NCBI GenBank assembly: GCA_950295325.1
Contig: OX485809.1
Span: 30,876,001 to 30,940,000, forward strand
Length of the DNA: 64,000 bases
Reading direction: 5' to 3'
DNA from: Polytrichum commune
Lineage: Eukaryota; Streptophyta; Polytrichopsida; Polytrichales; Polytrichaceae
Part shown: in pieces, positions 23,001 through 33,614 of the stretch
Layout of the letters: every line of letters begins with the position of its first letter
Numbering within the stretch: position 1 is the first letter of the stretch
Notes under the pieces: generated by a model
What the model was told of the DNA's origin: nothing
What the model saw: the letters and a program-made list of their open reading frames with translations, nothing else
Databases searched by the model: none
Made by a program: the position numbers and the translations under genes

Positions 23001-24581
23001 TGGAAAGCAGCCATGGAACGCGAATATGACTCTTTAATGGAGAATTGCACCTGGACACTTGTTCCGCCTCCTCCTGGTCGAACCATTGTTCAGTGTAAGT
23101 GGGTATATAAGATTAAATATACTTCTACAGGAGAGATCGACAAGTATAAGGCCAGGCTCGTTGCGAAAGGCTACAGTCAGGTACATGGTATCGATTATGA
23201 CGAAACATTCAGTCCTGTTATTAAACATGATTCTATACGAGTTCTTTTCGCGATCGCTGCTGTACAACGAATGCATATGCGTCAGTTCGACATTGGTACT
23301 GCTTATCTTAACAGTGACCTTACCACTCGTATATATATGCAACAACCAGAGGGTTTTATTGATTCCAACAACCCTTATTATGTTTGCCTTCTCCTCAAGA
23401 GCTTATATGGATTGAAACAATCTGGTCGGTTGTGGAATCATACCTTCGACACATTTCTCAAACTATATCAACTTCTTACCAGTGATGCTGACACCTGCGT
23501 CTACTATCGTCTTACCGCCACCAAATCTGTTGACCTCATTGTTGGCATTTTCGTTGATGACGGGATCGTATGCGCCACAAGTGAAGCAGATCTTGATGCA
23601 GTGATTCAATACCTTCAAACTAACTTCAAGGTTACCCATGGACCCATGGATTATTATGTTGGTTTTCAGATTCATCGTGATCCTCATACTCATGCTATTC
23701 TGATTAATCAAGCAAGGTACATCACTGATATTCTTCAGCGTTTTCAACTGGACACCGCTAATCCAGTGACCACCCCTGCTGACACTCACGTTTCTCTTCA
23801 AGCTACGCTTGGTCCCGATGATCAACCTCTACCATCGACTGTGCCTTACCGTGAAGCTGTCGGATGCCTCATGTACGCCATGGTCATGACTAGACCAGAC
23901 ATTGCTTTTGCAGTTAGTAAGGTTGCTAAATTCACCAGCAATCCTCACCACTCTCATTGGACCGCAGTTAAGCGTATCTTCCGCTATCTATCTGGCAGCA
24001 TTCACATGGGTCTCTCTTACTCAGGTACCTCTACAGACTTATCTCTCCAGGGCTATTGTGATGCTGATTATGCGGGCGATCATGACGATCGTAAATCTCG
24101 CACAGGCTATTTGTTCCTCCTCGCCAACGGTGCTGTCGCTTGGTGCAGCAAACGTCAGGGTTGCACTGCAAACTCCACAACTGAAGCGGAGTTTGTTGCC
24201 ATGTCTGAATCCGTGAAGGAAGCTATATGGCTCCGCCGACTTCTTCACAGCCTTGGATTTCCTTCTCACGAACCTACACCCATCTTCTCCGACAATCAAG
24301 GAGCTATCCAGTTAGTGAAGAATCCAAAGTTTCACAAACGCACGAAGCATATTGACACTAAGTACTATCTTATTCGGGAAAAGTATGACAACAAGAAGAT
24401 CGATGTATTTTACATCAACACCAAACAACAACTGGCCGATATACTTACCAAGTCCCTCCCTCGAGAAGTTTTTCAGCATCTCCGGACTCTCCACGGTCTT
24501 ATTGCTCCCTCGTCTCAAACGAGTGGGAGAACATGCAGGAGCGTTTTCACAAGAGAGCAATCAGACAAGACAACACAATGA
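20085..24581 (+). CDS. Copia gag-pol polyprotein
   Basis: The protein is 1498 residues from the first ATG; an upstream in-frame TTG at 20076 is not needed. It starts with a copia-type Gag domain, then a CCHC zinc knuckle (CYNCGEYEHWTAEC, about residues 237-250). An aspartic protease follows with DSG at about 329, then the gag-pre-integrase HHCC region. The integrase has D562, D625 and E661 in DD35E spacing. The reverse transcriptase starts near 970 and has FVDDG at about 1156-1160, where most copia elements have YVDD. RNase H includes CDADYAGD near 1325. It replicates the element through an RNA intermediate in cytoplasmic virus-like particles. A proline/serine-rich linker separates integrase and reverse transcriptase. 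All catalytic residues I can check are present. Confidence 0.96.
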   Translation: MMMETKDPEIRIFDGKKFPVWKFYMELCFSSREVMPHVTGSIPEPADDAPEAEKLAWIKADNIAKNLIGASVSMSVLENLINCTTAASMWTTLCSLYQQKSKENIYMVQNNFYEYKMSVGDTINTHVNKVVSMGNLLKDLGKPVDEDMLVTKIICSLPPIYNSIVTAWSNVPTEQQTVGNLKARLLQLEHLLAMQGGELAGDSAFFTRSNKVYSQNRKPNQEQNKEYIKNLKGRTRCYNCGEYEHWTAECPYPKKDRDRIAHQRKATVDHQHRFQKGKRGAACAATSDQPTSDSEPDQDLEPEAKAFMVVSKRSQAMSVNLDECAWYADSGATEHMTERREWFSTFKAIPPGTWAVAVADDRDLWVRGIGDINITRLVDGVNKKGVMRKVLYIPGLRRNLFSIGLATKAGIAFQALRDRCVLHDDFGEGPKVMEGERIGTLYKLSIVPVPPSLAQDTSTYTELSQSVSDTAFADQSLSTALAVTTSRDTELVLWHNRMAHVNVHTLKTMSLHESVKDLPILSSSKLLQVCSGCALGKQHKSTYPSDPQKERSRVPGELLHADLSGKMSTPSLGGSNYYILIKDDCTAYRFIAFLKTKGEAIKFFLKVLRIVQRTTGHSVQTLRTDRGGEFCNTDFDSLLENEGILRETSMAYTPQQNGYIERDNRTICEAARSMIHLHNLPIKLWAEAVHTAVYVLNRTINHQVGHTTPYELWFHTKPSVSHFRTFGTLAYIFIDKSKRTKFQPKGSRVIFVGYSDTSKGWRFWDPLTSSISESSDVVFDEVTGYSPILFSKEQTPRIDIPSSIFLALVPPVPFLPVNPIPPPQHPVVQPVPPVGVLSTTASLHSIPPDSPTHSVTSSHSLHLPIQNPSPSPMSVSSDPYDITISDIPAPTSVLENIAEPDQPLQPKYRSLTDIYTNTLQAQQSPEHPSVPSLAHSPVVSQASSFANMIHSAETYREPATYKQATMSPQAAYWKAAMEREYDSLMENCTWTLVPPPPGRTIVQCKWVYKIKYTSTGEIDKYKARLVAKGYSQVHGIDYDETFSPVIKHDSIRVLFAIAAVQRMHMRQFDIGTAYLNSDLTTRIYMQQPEGFIDSNNPYYVCLLLKSLYGLKQSGRLWNHTFDTFLKLYQLLTSDADTCVYYRLTATKSVDLIVGIFVDDGIVCATSEADLDAVIQYLQTNFKVTHGPMDYYVGFQIHRDPHTHAILINQARYITDILQRFQLDTANPVTTPADTHVSLQATLGPDDQPLPSTVPYREAVGCLMYAMVMTRPDIAFAVSKVAKFTSNPHHSHWTAVKRIFRYLSGSIHMGLSYSGTSTDLSLQGYCDADYAGDHDDRKSRTGYLFLLANGAVAWCSKRQGCTANSTTEAEFVAMSESVKEAIWLRRLLHSLGFPSHEPTPIFSDNQGAIQLVKNPKFHKRTKHIDTKYYLIREKYDNKKIDVFYINTKQQLADILTKSLPREVFQHLRTLHGLIAPSSQTSGRTCRSVFTREQSDKTTQ

Positions 24582-25278
24582 CATTCACCAGATGCAGACT
24601 ATCTTCAACAAGTGTAAACCTACAAGGAGTTAGAGCGTAGTCAAACAGGAAGTTAGATATTACAACGAGTGATGACAACCATTGCAAGCACCAGATGAAA
24701 ACATTCTGAGACGTTATCTTACTCAAGGAAAAGACAGAAATTTCAAAGTTATCGACACATCGCGATTTATCACAAGGATGCTGAAGCAGACTCAACAAGA
24801 CGAAATGAAACACTGAGCACTGAAGCAGACTGAGCTATTACAAGTTGCAAAGAAGTGAGGAGGTCATTTGGAGGACACCCAAAAGGGAAAACAAAGACAA
24901 CTCGAAGCGTTTGGCACGAGACACACAAGAAGGGAACTCCGGAGAGCAGATTGAAATGAGAGGACTTAGAGAAAATAACTCTTCTGAGCTCCAACTTACA
25001 GCACACTGCTTAATGATGAAAAGGAAAAGTGATCCCATCACTTCCATGATGATTACAGCCACCCTTTTCCCATGTCACACAATGATTACAGGGATTCACG
25101 AATCAAGGTGGTACAAGAGAATCATTATCGGAACAGAAGAACTGAAGTGATGTAGGAAAGCAACTTAGGGTTTCACAAAGCAAAGACAGATAGGGTTAGG
25201 GTTTAGCGAGGAAACCTAAAGTTCGTATCAACGTCGCTTAGAGCAAGACGCGTGTCGAACCAGATGAACGAGTGGGAG
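24582..25278 (+). other. Copia 3' untranslated region with purine tract
   Basis: These are 697 bp between the polyprotein stop and the 3' LTR, without a frame of its own. The purine-rich AGTGGGAG at 25271-25278 abuts the LTR and is the likely plus-strand primer. The stretch has no envelope-like gene. Confidence 0.7.
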
Positions 25279-25625
25279 TGTTGGATGATTTTCATTCATC
25301 CAGTTCGCCACCTACAGAGTTAGTTAGGACTCAGAAACTTCTAGATAGGAACCTTCTAGGATCTACAGGTTAGTTTACATTTAGTCTCGTGATTGACAGT
25401 AGGATCTCATCTTTGTACACAGAATAGATGCAGATAGAGAATAGAGCTAAAAAGCAGAAATAGCTTTATAGAAGTATTGCATGTTACATTGATCTACATC
25501 AGGCGTAGGAATACTTGTAGGATTCCGTAGAGATGTAAGGAAGAGTTATAGAAATAAAATTTCATTTGCATTTAAGCTATGTCTTGCATACACAGATACG
25601 TGTGTACAAATCCCTGTTCTCTTTA
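25279..25625 (+). repeat. 3' LTR of the copia element
   Basis: It is identical by eye to 19679-20025 over 347 bp. It is followed by the GAGGT duplication at 25626-25630. Confidence 0.92.
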
Positions 25626-25630
25626 GAGGT
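25626..25630. other. Target site duplication, right (GAGGT)
   Basis: This matches 19674-19678. Its position fixes the LTR end at the preceding TTA. Confidence 0.9.
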
Positions 25631-28266
25631 TAAACTGTACGGGAAGCTTCAATAGGTTTCTTGGGACTCATGTCACAAAGTCTTTCATCGCGGTCAGTTT
25701 CTTTTGTTCTGAAAGTGAATCAAAATTCACACTCCAAACCTCAAAAAGTATGGAGGCAAAAGAGGTATACAATGGCATGGGTTCTGCCATGTGAAAGAAG
25801 AGCCTTACAGGCAGATCCTAAGGGTAAGTACAATTTGCAACGAACAACTACAATATTGTAGATTGAGGTGAAGGGCGGTGACTGAGAGATGATTCATTAA
25901 ATCTGCCGATGCGTAGTGTCGTCAAAGGCCACGTGGCCAAATAGTAACACTGCTCAACCGTCTCAGTGACGCGCGCAGTCTCGGCTGCTCCCTCTCGCAT
26001 CTTCACTCGGTTTCCCATGTGCCTCTGAGTCGACTGTGAACCCTTCGCTGAATGGTGTATTTGGGCCACTTTTGGTAGCCTGTTAAAAGGCAGCATTCTT
26101 GGTAGACTATAGTAACCACAATGCAGAACAAGTTCCTCCCATACTCTTGGGCATAATCAGCCAGAAAATCCTAGTGTTTACAAGACTTCCAGCCGGTTAC
26201 ATGTTGCGAACTTTTGGGATTTCTTTATTAATTAGGGGCGTATTCCATAGATTCCTCTAAAAATGATCGGTAATACTCATGGAGTATAGAACTTCAACCA
26301 GTTATTTCTTAATGTCATTCGGTTCATCTGTAAGTAACGGTCTGCTAAAGTCGTTCATTGATGCAGCAGGTACCTTAGCATTGTATCGGGCAACCCAAAT
26401 GGTAACTTAGCGTAGTTGTTTTCATGGAACCTCAGTTTTTGTTTTTAAACAAATTTCAGAAAGTTGAGTACCGTGATTCAAAGGCAGCGAGTATGGCATT
26501 TTGTATTGAGGTCACAAAATGCACATGTGTATAAATTTCTGGGCAAATCCTCATGTGATAATTTCCAAATGATGCAGTTCACGAGATTTGGAAGACAAAT
26601 TAAATGGAACATGAGGAGATGGCGTTGCAAAGGCTCAAGGATACACGGCACTCATGAAGCAATTGATCACGAAGGCAAGAGAAGGAGGAGCAACCAACCA
26701 AGGCATTGCAGAGTGTACAACCGGGTGCCCACAAGACGGCGGTGAAGGGCAGCTTGAAGCCCTTGCGGGTCCAAGTGTGGGATTTTAGCATGCAACCTCA
26801 GATACCATGAATCGGGGGTTGGGGTCTCAGACGATCTCTGCTAGACCTGTTTGGTGCATCTTTTGGGCGATTTGGTAGGCAATGTTAGATACACGGATGA
26901 TAGTTTTGGGAAAGTTGGCATTGGCCTAATGTATGGGAAATCACTTAGCAATCTCAAAGTCAGGTGAAATACTTACAACGCATGACATATCATAAATACG
27001 TTGAGCTGTTAGGTTTCGCGTAGCCTAGTGCTTGCTTTAAACTCAAAACATATACATACAGGAAGGTTTTAACGATTTGGAGGCTGTTATTGCTGAGATT
27101 TCCAATTAATAAAAGGTTGTTTCCGTGAATGCATTTGATCATACAATGTTCCTGAAATTTTTTGAAGTCCATCTATGGTCCACAGGATTCCCAATGAGAG
27201 CATCGCACATTCAACCATACCTATCTGATCATGAATGGTTGGGTATGTTGAATACTCTTGCAATGTTAGTTACATGAGCCCAAGGTGAATAAAAGTCACT
27301 CTTGCTGTGGCCAAAATCCTGTTTACCCGCATCCACGTGGTGGTTTATCGGTGAATGGATACCTAAGGTGTAATTACATTCTGTTATAAATGAGGTAATT
27401 GTAACAAAGTAATAAGGAGAAAGGAGGGCGTCGATGGGTTTGTCAGATGCTGTCAGGGAGAACGTCATACACTTAAGGCATGTTAGACTATCTGCCAGGG
27501 AACTTCGAGGTGATGCCTTCTACCTGCAGTCCGCCCATACTTTGACATTGACGGTTATTTTGTCAGAATTCATGAGTTATTGTGACAGCGGCAGAGCGAC
27601 GTCCATAGTGACACACTCTCGTACTTTATGAATAGTATGCAAGCTACACATTTACAGTGTCAAAATGACTAAAAACGTGTCACCAAAGTCCTCCCTTCTA
27701 CTAGTGAATGCTTCTGGATGCATTTGGATTCCACTTGTCAGTTAAGTCACCACATTGTGTTCAATCTTCTTGGTTCAATCCAATTTTATCTTGGGAATGA
27801 CCTGCATTGTGGTCTAATAATCCCCGACAGTCTCTAACAAATTGGCATGATCTCATAATATATACTACTTGATTTTTTTTAAATGCCGCCATCTGGTTTG
27901 ATTTTGGTGCTCGAATCAAGGAAGTATATGTACCCATTTGTTGTTCGATTTTCAATGAGTTGCATTGTTAAAATCGTGGTGTGGTGTTGCAATTCCTTCT
28001 GGATGGTGATGTGTTCATTAGCATTCATTGAGCTCGATGCCAATGATAGCGAGAGACATCGGCTAGATTAGGTTCCCACCACTCTACGGATGTCATTAAC
28101 TGCGGTTTATCTTCATCGTTGGCTCTGTGTGTGGCTGCCAGTCCTTGTTGCTTTCGCTTAAGACTGCTGCTCATGCGCTCAATTCTTACTCACTTTCTCA
28201 GGTTGCGTTTCTCTCTGCCTTCGCTCTCCTTCTGTCGCAGCGTTGCGAGATCGAACAGCATTCGCA
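25631..28266. other. Intergenic, one coding-like stretch
   Basis: No known gene is seen in these 2.6 kb. An open plus-strand stretch at 26615-26788 (57 codons; includes KAQGYTALMKQLITKAREGG and ends GPSVGF) has a protein-like composition but no ATG of its own and no recognised family. It might be the last exon of a locus split by the copia insertion. RBCS upstream sequence occupies the right end. I could not identify a convincing TATA box there. Confidence 0.35.
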
Positions 28267-29021
28267 ATGGCTTCCATTGTCGCTGCCTCCGCTGTCGTGG
28301 CCCCCGCTGCCTTCGCTGCAGCTTCATCCAGCGTCGCTGCCTCGGAGTCCAGCAGCGTGAAGGCCTTTACCGGCCTCAAGGGAGCCACCGTCTTCTCCAG
28401 CAATGCGCAGAAGTTGAGCAATGTTCAAAACGGCAGCCGCGTGCAGTGCATGCAGGTATTGACCCCCACCAAATGAAATGTCCTGCCGGGGTCTACTCTG
28501 TTCCTACTGTGCCTGGTCGCAGGAAAGGAGAGTAGGTTCTCTGCTAATTGCTCGCCATGTGGTCGGCTCTGTGAAAGACAATTTAATCAATGTCCACTCC
28601 GGAGGATCCCCTTGATTCGGCCCATCTTTCTTATTTTGTGAATGCTTGAATTTGGTGGCAGGTGTGGAATCCGTACAACAACACCAAGTTCGAGACATTG
28701 TCGTACTTGCCCCCTTTGTCCGATGATGCCATCGCCAAGCAGGTGGAATACATGATCACCAAGAACCTCATCCCTTGCCTGGAGTTCGACCAGGTGGGCA
28801 GCATCTCCCGCGATAACTTCCAGGGCTCCGGGTACTACGATGGGCGTTACTGGACCATGTGGAAGTTGCCAATGTTCGGATGCAACGACTCCGCCCAGGT
28901 GTTGCGCGAAATTCAGGAGTGCAAGAAAGCCTACCCCAACTGCTACGTCCGCGTGTTGGGCTTCGACAACAAGAAGCAGGTCCAGATCTGCGGCTTCCTC
29001 GTCGCCACTCCCTCCTCCTAG
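28267..29021 (+). CDS. RBCS: Ribulose bisphosphate carboxylase small chain, chloroplast precursor
   Basis: There are two exons, 28267-28455 and 28662-29021, joined by a 206-bp GT-AG intron (CAG/GTATTG, GGCAG/GTG), giving 182 residues. Residues 1-61 are an Ala/Ser/Val-rich chloroplast transit peptide ending before MQVW, the usual maturation site. The mature chain has the family signature [18 protein letters not shown] and ends [14 protein letters not shown]. It is imported into the stroma and assembles with the plastid-encoded large chain into L8S8 Rubisco for CO2 fixation. The intron falls right after the mature start, a conserved RBCS position. The stretch [11 protein letters not shown] replaces the usual angiosperm loop. 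No break is seen. GC content is clearly higher than the surroundings. Confidence 0.98.
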
Positions 29022-30629
29022 ATTCGTCGAGCTTGCCGGCATCGGACTTCGAAATTGATCAGCGATTTTACTTGTATAGGCAACGTTACTGTTTTGCGAA
29101 GTACCACCATTAATGATCATCGACCACACCTTTTCGCAGGCTACACTCCCGTCTCAATTCTCTGATTGCATGCTTGTATGTGTTTTTGTAAAACCCCTGT
29201 AGATGTTCCGGTGGGATGTGAAATGCAGGAATGATGTGGTCTAATTCTCGCTATCATGGAGGAGGGTGAAGGGCTGGGAAAGGATCTTGAAATTATGTGA
29301 AATGCATTGCCATCTCGCGAGGAGAAATCTAACGAAATTATGCTTAACCCATCAGTGCCTTACTGGCAGCCATTAATTCTCTGAAGTGCTCACTCAAGCA
29401 ACCCAGAGCCCATTGATTAAGAAACTTGATGGTAACTTGCTGCCATTTGCAAAAATGGAGGTTGTCTTTTGTGACCAAAAATATTGCAACCATAGACTTA
29501 TAAATCATTGAAGACAAGTGCCAAGGGTTGAATCATTGTGTATCACAACAAATGTTTGTTCAGTCTCTTCATATGATTCAATCTGGCCTCTTCTTTTACA
29601 GTAATTTAGACATCTTTTGGACGCACATTTTTTTTATGTGATGTTTGAGTTGCAAGTAGAAACTCTCAGCCTCACAGTTGTTGTGTTTGCAGAGCAGAAA
29701 AGGAAAGATGTGTATACAACATATAGGAATTTTTATTTGAGTGCTCTATGAGGAGTCTTTGTCTGTCATTTAAAGGTTCTTTTCTATCACTTATGCAGAT
29801 CCAGGTTATGAGTTCCGAGTACAGCGGGTACATTGTCTGCAGCAAATTAATTAGAATACTTTGAGTTGCAAGTAAAGATGTCTCATCATTCCACTCAGCA
29901 TTTGCAGAGCATAAAGGAAAGACTTGTATTTCACATTTGGGAGAGTATTTGGTAGGGTAGCACGGTTGGTTAATAAGTTGTTTCTTAAAGGTTAAGAAGA
30001 ACAATGACAATGTCAATATGTCTTATGTGTCGGTAATAATTATGATCTTAAGAAGCGTAGTGGAGGAGCAACTGTGACTATCCGTCTATTGTCAATTGGT
30101 CTAGTCAAGTATGTAGAAGAAATAGCACATCAAAATCGCTCAATCTGTTTTGATAAATTAGTGTCAATCCTCTTATTAACTTGTTTATTTCCAGCCTGAT
30201 CAGCCTTGATGCTTTCCTCATACCTACTCATCCAGCGCCCAATAGTTGTTTAGAGCTTGCCTTTTGTAAAGTCGTGACCGTTGTCTTGTCATATCGAGAA
30301 GGATTTGTATTTACAACAAAAAAAATTGCTGCACATCATCTTTTATATTCAAAGAAGGTTTGTAGCTTGAAAACAAGTAGTTGGTCATGTCAAGAATTCC
30401 GGATACAGAGTGATTTTTGTAAGGTTCAAATATCTTTAACGACCCGTACATCACTATATAGTACATTGTTGAAGACAGGATGACCCTTTGGTACTTAGAG
30501 GATTGGTGATGCATCAATTGGTATGGAGCATGACAACATCGCAGAAAATGCTATCAAACTCAGGAGAAACTGTATTGTTTTTGTTTACATCTCTAACTCC
30601 AAATGTTCTCTTCAGAAGGGCCAACCTTG
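29022..30629. other. Intergenic, no supportable gene
   Basis: RBCS 3' untranslated sequence should occupy the first 200-300 bp. The remainder is AT-rich with short frames only. A phrase GAGTTGCAAGTA with TTTGCAGAGCA downstream occurs twice (near 29650 and 29870), suggesting a weak local duplication. Confidence 0.4.
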
Positions 30630-32015
30630 ATGGACACCGAAGAAGAACCAGAGGAATAGCCGAATTTGCTCTTCTACAAACTGTTTGATGCTCTCTGGAA
30701 ACTTGTGGACGCAGAAGATAAAAATGGAACTTATGTATCGGGAGCATTTATTAAACCCCCTGAACAAGTAGCTACCTTGAATTCCACAAGTGTTGTTGGA
30801 ATTGGTGAGCTACGTTTGCCACTTTCAGTAGAGGATACTTCTAGGCGTCGGGGTGTTTGCGAACAGGCACCCTTTGGGTTGCCCACAGTTGTTGATACAA
30901 ATATTCGCAGGTGGTGGCAATCGGATTCTTTTAATGTGACCTTCCATGAAGCGCCAATCTTTGTGACCAAGAATATCCAGCTACTAGCAACCAAGACAGT
31001 CTGTGCATTGGGTTTCAATGGAGGAGTACTACATTTGGAAGCATATTTATATTAATTACTCTTCAATTTATAAAATGATGGCCACTTCAAACTTCACCAA
31101 GGCTCAGAGAAAGAAGGAGGTATGTTTGGAACATCGGTCCTCCATCTCCCAACAGAAGCAGGGTATGATGGTGGAGCTTTGGTGGTCAAACACAACGGCA
31201 TGAGTAAAACCTTCGCTTCATCCGAAATAACTTCAACAGATTTTGCTTACACAATATTTTTTTGCTGATTGTAAGCATGAGCTGCAAAATACCACAGCTG
31301 GCTCGCCTTTGCTTAACTTTCAATCTGCTTAGGTGCAACACAAGCTCAAGCGAGGTTCTTGCAAGAAGGAAAGCTAAAGAGATTTTCTTCTAAGTTGAGG
31401 ACAACCGAGGCAGCGTTGCAACCTTGGTTAAGAGAGGTAACATGAGAGAACTCAAATGAGTTCAGCGACAAATTAGAGGATTCCATTGCAACACAAATAT
31501 GCAAAGGCCAATCTGTCATTCGATGGTTTGAAGGGGGAAGATAGATTGCATCACAGCTACATAAACACTGCAGACACCAACGAGGGGAAGCCGTGGCGTG
31601 ATTTCCATTTGTGTATCTTAAAATAACATCAGAGATGGCTGGCAGAAAGCAATGATGACCACTACAAAATGTAGGAGATGGGGTGATTCTGGCAATGAGG
31701 ACCATGAAAAAGGTGCCTAACATCAGTCAATGGATGAAGTTATTGAAGAAGGTGTTAGTGCAAGCGGTTGGATTGAGTTTGATAACAAACGAGTGGTGTT
31801 TGAAAACCCTATCAACCTTGACAAGAAGTATGAAATTGTCATGGAATTTGATGTTGAAGAAGATCCCTTTAATGGTGAAGAGGTTTTCCTTTAATGTCGA
31901 AGACGATCCGGATGAAGTTGAGTAAGAAGGGTATATGGGCTATCATGGTCCAATCGTCATATTGCACTATTGCAACTCCTTCATGGAGCCCCAAATCACA
32001 AGATACAATCAATAA
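30630..32015 (+). pseudogene. 2OG-Fe(II) oxygenase-like pseudogene
   Basis: The remains can be read by joining frames. An ATG at 30630 is followed by an in-frame TAG at 30657, then the block RRGVCEQAPFGLPTVVDTNI. Two in-frame TAA codons lie near 31053 and 31071, then come GHFKLHQGSEKEGGMFGTSV, the segment GGALVVKHNG and, after a frameshift, FADCKHEL. A second shift leads to RLCLTFNLLR. The C-terminal part EGYMGYHGP lies near 31930. The order GHFK-H-x-D...EK...GMFGTL...GG-LVV-H-G is typical of a large non-animal 2OG-Fe(II) dioxygenase family. Here the iron-binding HxD has become HQG. Several stops and shifts and the lost ligand make it non-functional. The intron structure is uncertain. Confidence 0.8.
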
Positions 32016-32375
32016 AGTCAAACTTACATGGCTTGCACAAAAATAAACTGCAAGTCACAAGCTGTGAAATCTGACTGTTGACATCTATCAAGAGAAAAAT
32101 GTAGTTTTAAAAATTAAAATCATAATTATAAAATAAATATTTCTTTTAAAAAGAAGGTGATATGGAATGAGAAATGCGGAGCCTAGGTAGCCGAATAAGA
32201 GGAGCAAGGTGAAAATTTCACACTACTTTGTGGTTGATGAGGAGCAACCGCATTGACTTACACATACTTACCAACACCAACAATGAACCTCAAAACCAAC
32301 ATTATATACCATGCTCATAAATTTGGGGCTTCAAATGAGCACCAAGGTGAAGGCATTCCCAATGAATGGGGAGAG
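32016..32375. other. Intergenic, no feature seen
   Basis: Nothing supportable is present between the 2OG-oxygenase pseudogene and the dispersed repeat. Confidence 0.4.
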
Positions 32376-32590
32376 CCGACCGCTAGTTACAGATGAACCA
32401 ATTGCGTTTGAGAAATAACCGGTTGAAGTTCAAGGCTCCAGGAAAATTACGGATGTGTTTTAAGGGAATCTATAATGGAATGTACCTCATATTTACACAA
32501 CAACAACAACTGAAAGATCACAACATGTAACTAGTCGGACTTGGAAACAATAGGATCTTGACCAATTATGCCCAAAAATCTCCCCAGACG
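32376..32590. repeat. Dispersed repeat, copy 2 of 2
   Basis: This is the direct-orientation partner of 9650-9862. It shares blocks such as GTTTGAGAAATAACCGGTTG, CAACATGTAACTAGT and GGATCTTGACCAATTATGCC. It is non-coding. Confidence 0.6.
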
Positions 32591-33606
32591 TTGGGCATTG
32601 CAAATCCAAGTGCATGGTGAGTGTGTGTATAAAGACCGGCAAAAGACTCCATTGCAATTCAATGCAAAAGACTCGTGCTTCAAATGATGTTATTTGTATT
32701 ACTCTTAGTATATAATTAGTATTAAGCAAGACAAATAGAATTGGTGACACTAAGTACGTTATTTAGTGAAGGACAATAAGGGGGTCCATTTCGCACTCCA
32801 CCTTGACACGAAGTGTTTTCATGTCAAAATCTAGAAGGTGGTATTGACACATGTGCTGTTTAGTAGAGCAAATTCAAGTGAATTGGGCACCCATCTTAGT
32901 CGACAAGTAAGGGAGAAGAAGGCTTGCAAATACAATGAAAATGTGTATTTACATATTTATTAAGACTAAGATTTCTTAACTCACAAATATTAAGATAGAA
33001 TACAAAGATCAAAGATCATACAAAATACAAACAAAATAATCTCAATTATTTGCAAAGAGCTCAAGTCACGTAGTGGGTGGTGTTAGGTAATTCCAAACTT
33101 TTGATGAGCTTGGAAATAAGCAAGCAATTTTTGAAAATGTGAACCCTCGTGCTTGAGAAGATGTTATTTGTTGTTTTGAAATGTAGGTGATTGTATACTA
33201 AAAGACCGTGAACATGATGTGTGCAAGCATTTGGCATTATAGTGGAGACATTAAAGTGGATGTGCGCCAACAATTTATTCCAGCATTGGCCAAAAAGTCC
33301 AAAATTATCGAAAGATTAATTTATTGTTTTAATGAAGGCTTGGCCCATGCATCTTTGGCAACCATCAACTAAGAGATGGTGGTAGTAGCGGCCAATGTGC
33401 TAGATGCCAACTACAATCGTCACAGATGGAAGTTTGGTCAATGCAGGTGAGCAGACTGCTTTGAATGTTCCCAACTCTCTAAGCATATTCTAATTGAACA
33501 AGGTGAAGAAACTAAGGAACCAATCACAAATAATTGAGACTTGAATGAAATCCATGCCAATCATCAAAACAAAATTTTGGCATATTTTGCATCCAAGGAA
33601 TGATGT
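32591..33606. other. Intergenic, no feature seen
   Basis: Short frames only, with no RNA gene or strong repeat. Confidence 0.4.
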
Positions 33607-33614
33607 GATGAAAT

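Larger units (their letters stand above)
19679..25625 (+). mobile_element. Complete Ty1/copia LTR retrotransposon
   Basis: The element is 5947 bp, with 347-bp LTRs at 19679-20025 and 25279-25625 that I read as identical. It is flanked by GAGGT duplications. In order it has: 5' LTR, a primer site matching initiator tRNA-Met anticodon arm, one gag-pol frame (integrase before reverse transcriptase, the copia order), about 700 bp of non-coding 3' sequence, a purine tract and the 3' LTR. No frameshift or stop interrupts the polyprotein. Identical LTRs and an intact frame imply a very recent insertion and a possibly active element. It lies between unrecognised host sequences. Confidence 0.97.

Noticed and set aside
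20518..24633. Many 60-120-codon frames on both strands within the copia element
   Set aside because: They are shadows of the continuous gag-pol frame.
24845..25150. Possible envelope-like or extra gene between pol and the 3' LTR
   Set aside because: The 101-codon frame is hydrophilic, without signal peptide or membrane segment.
28587..29129. 180-codon minus-strand frame opposite RBCS exon 2
   Set aside because: It is a shadow of the high-GC RBCS coding strand. RBCS is a certain match and the antisense frame has no family features.
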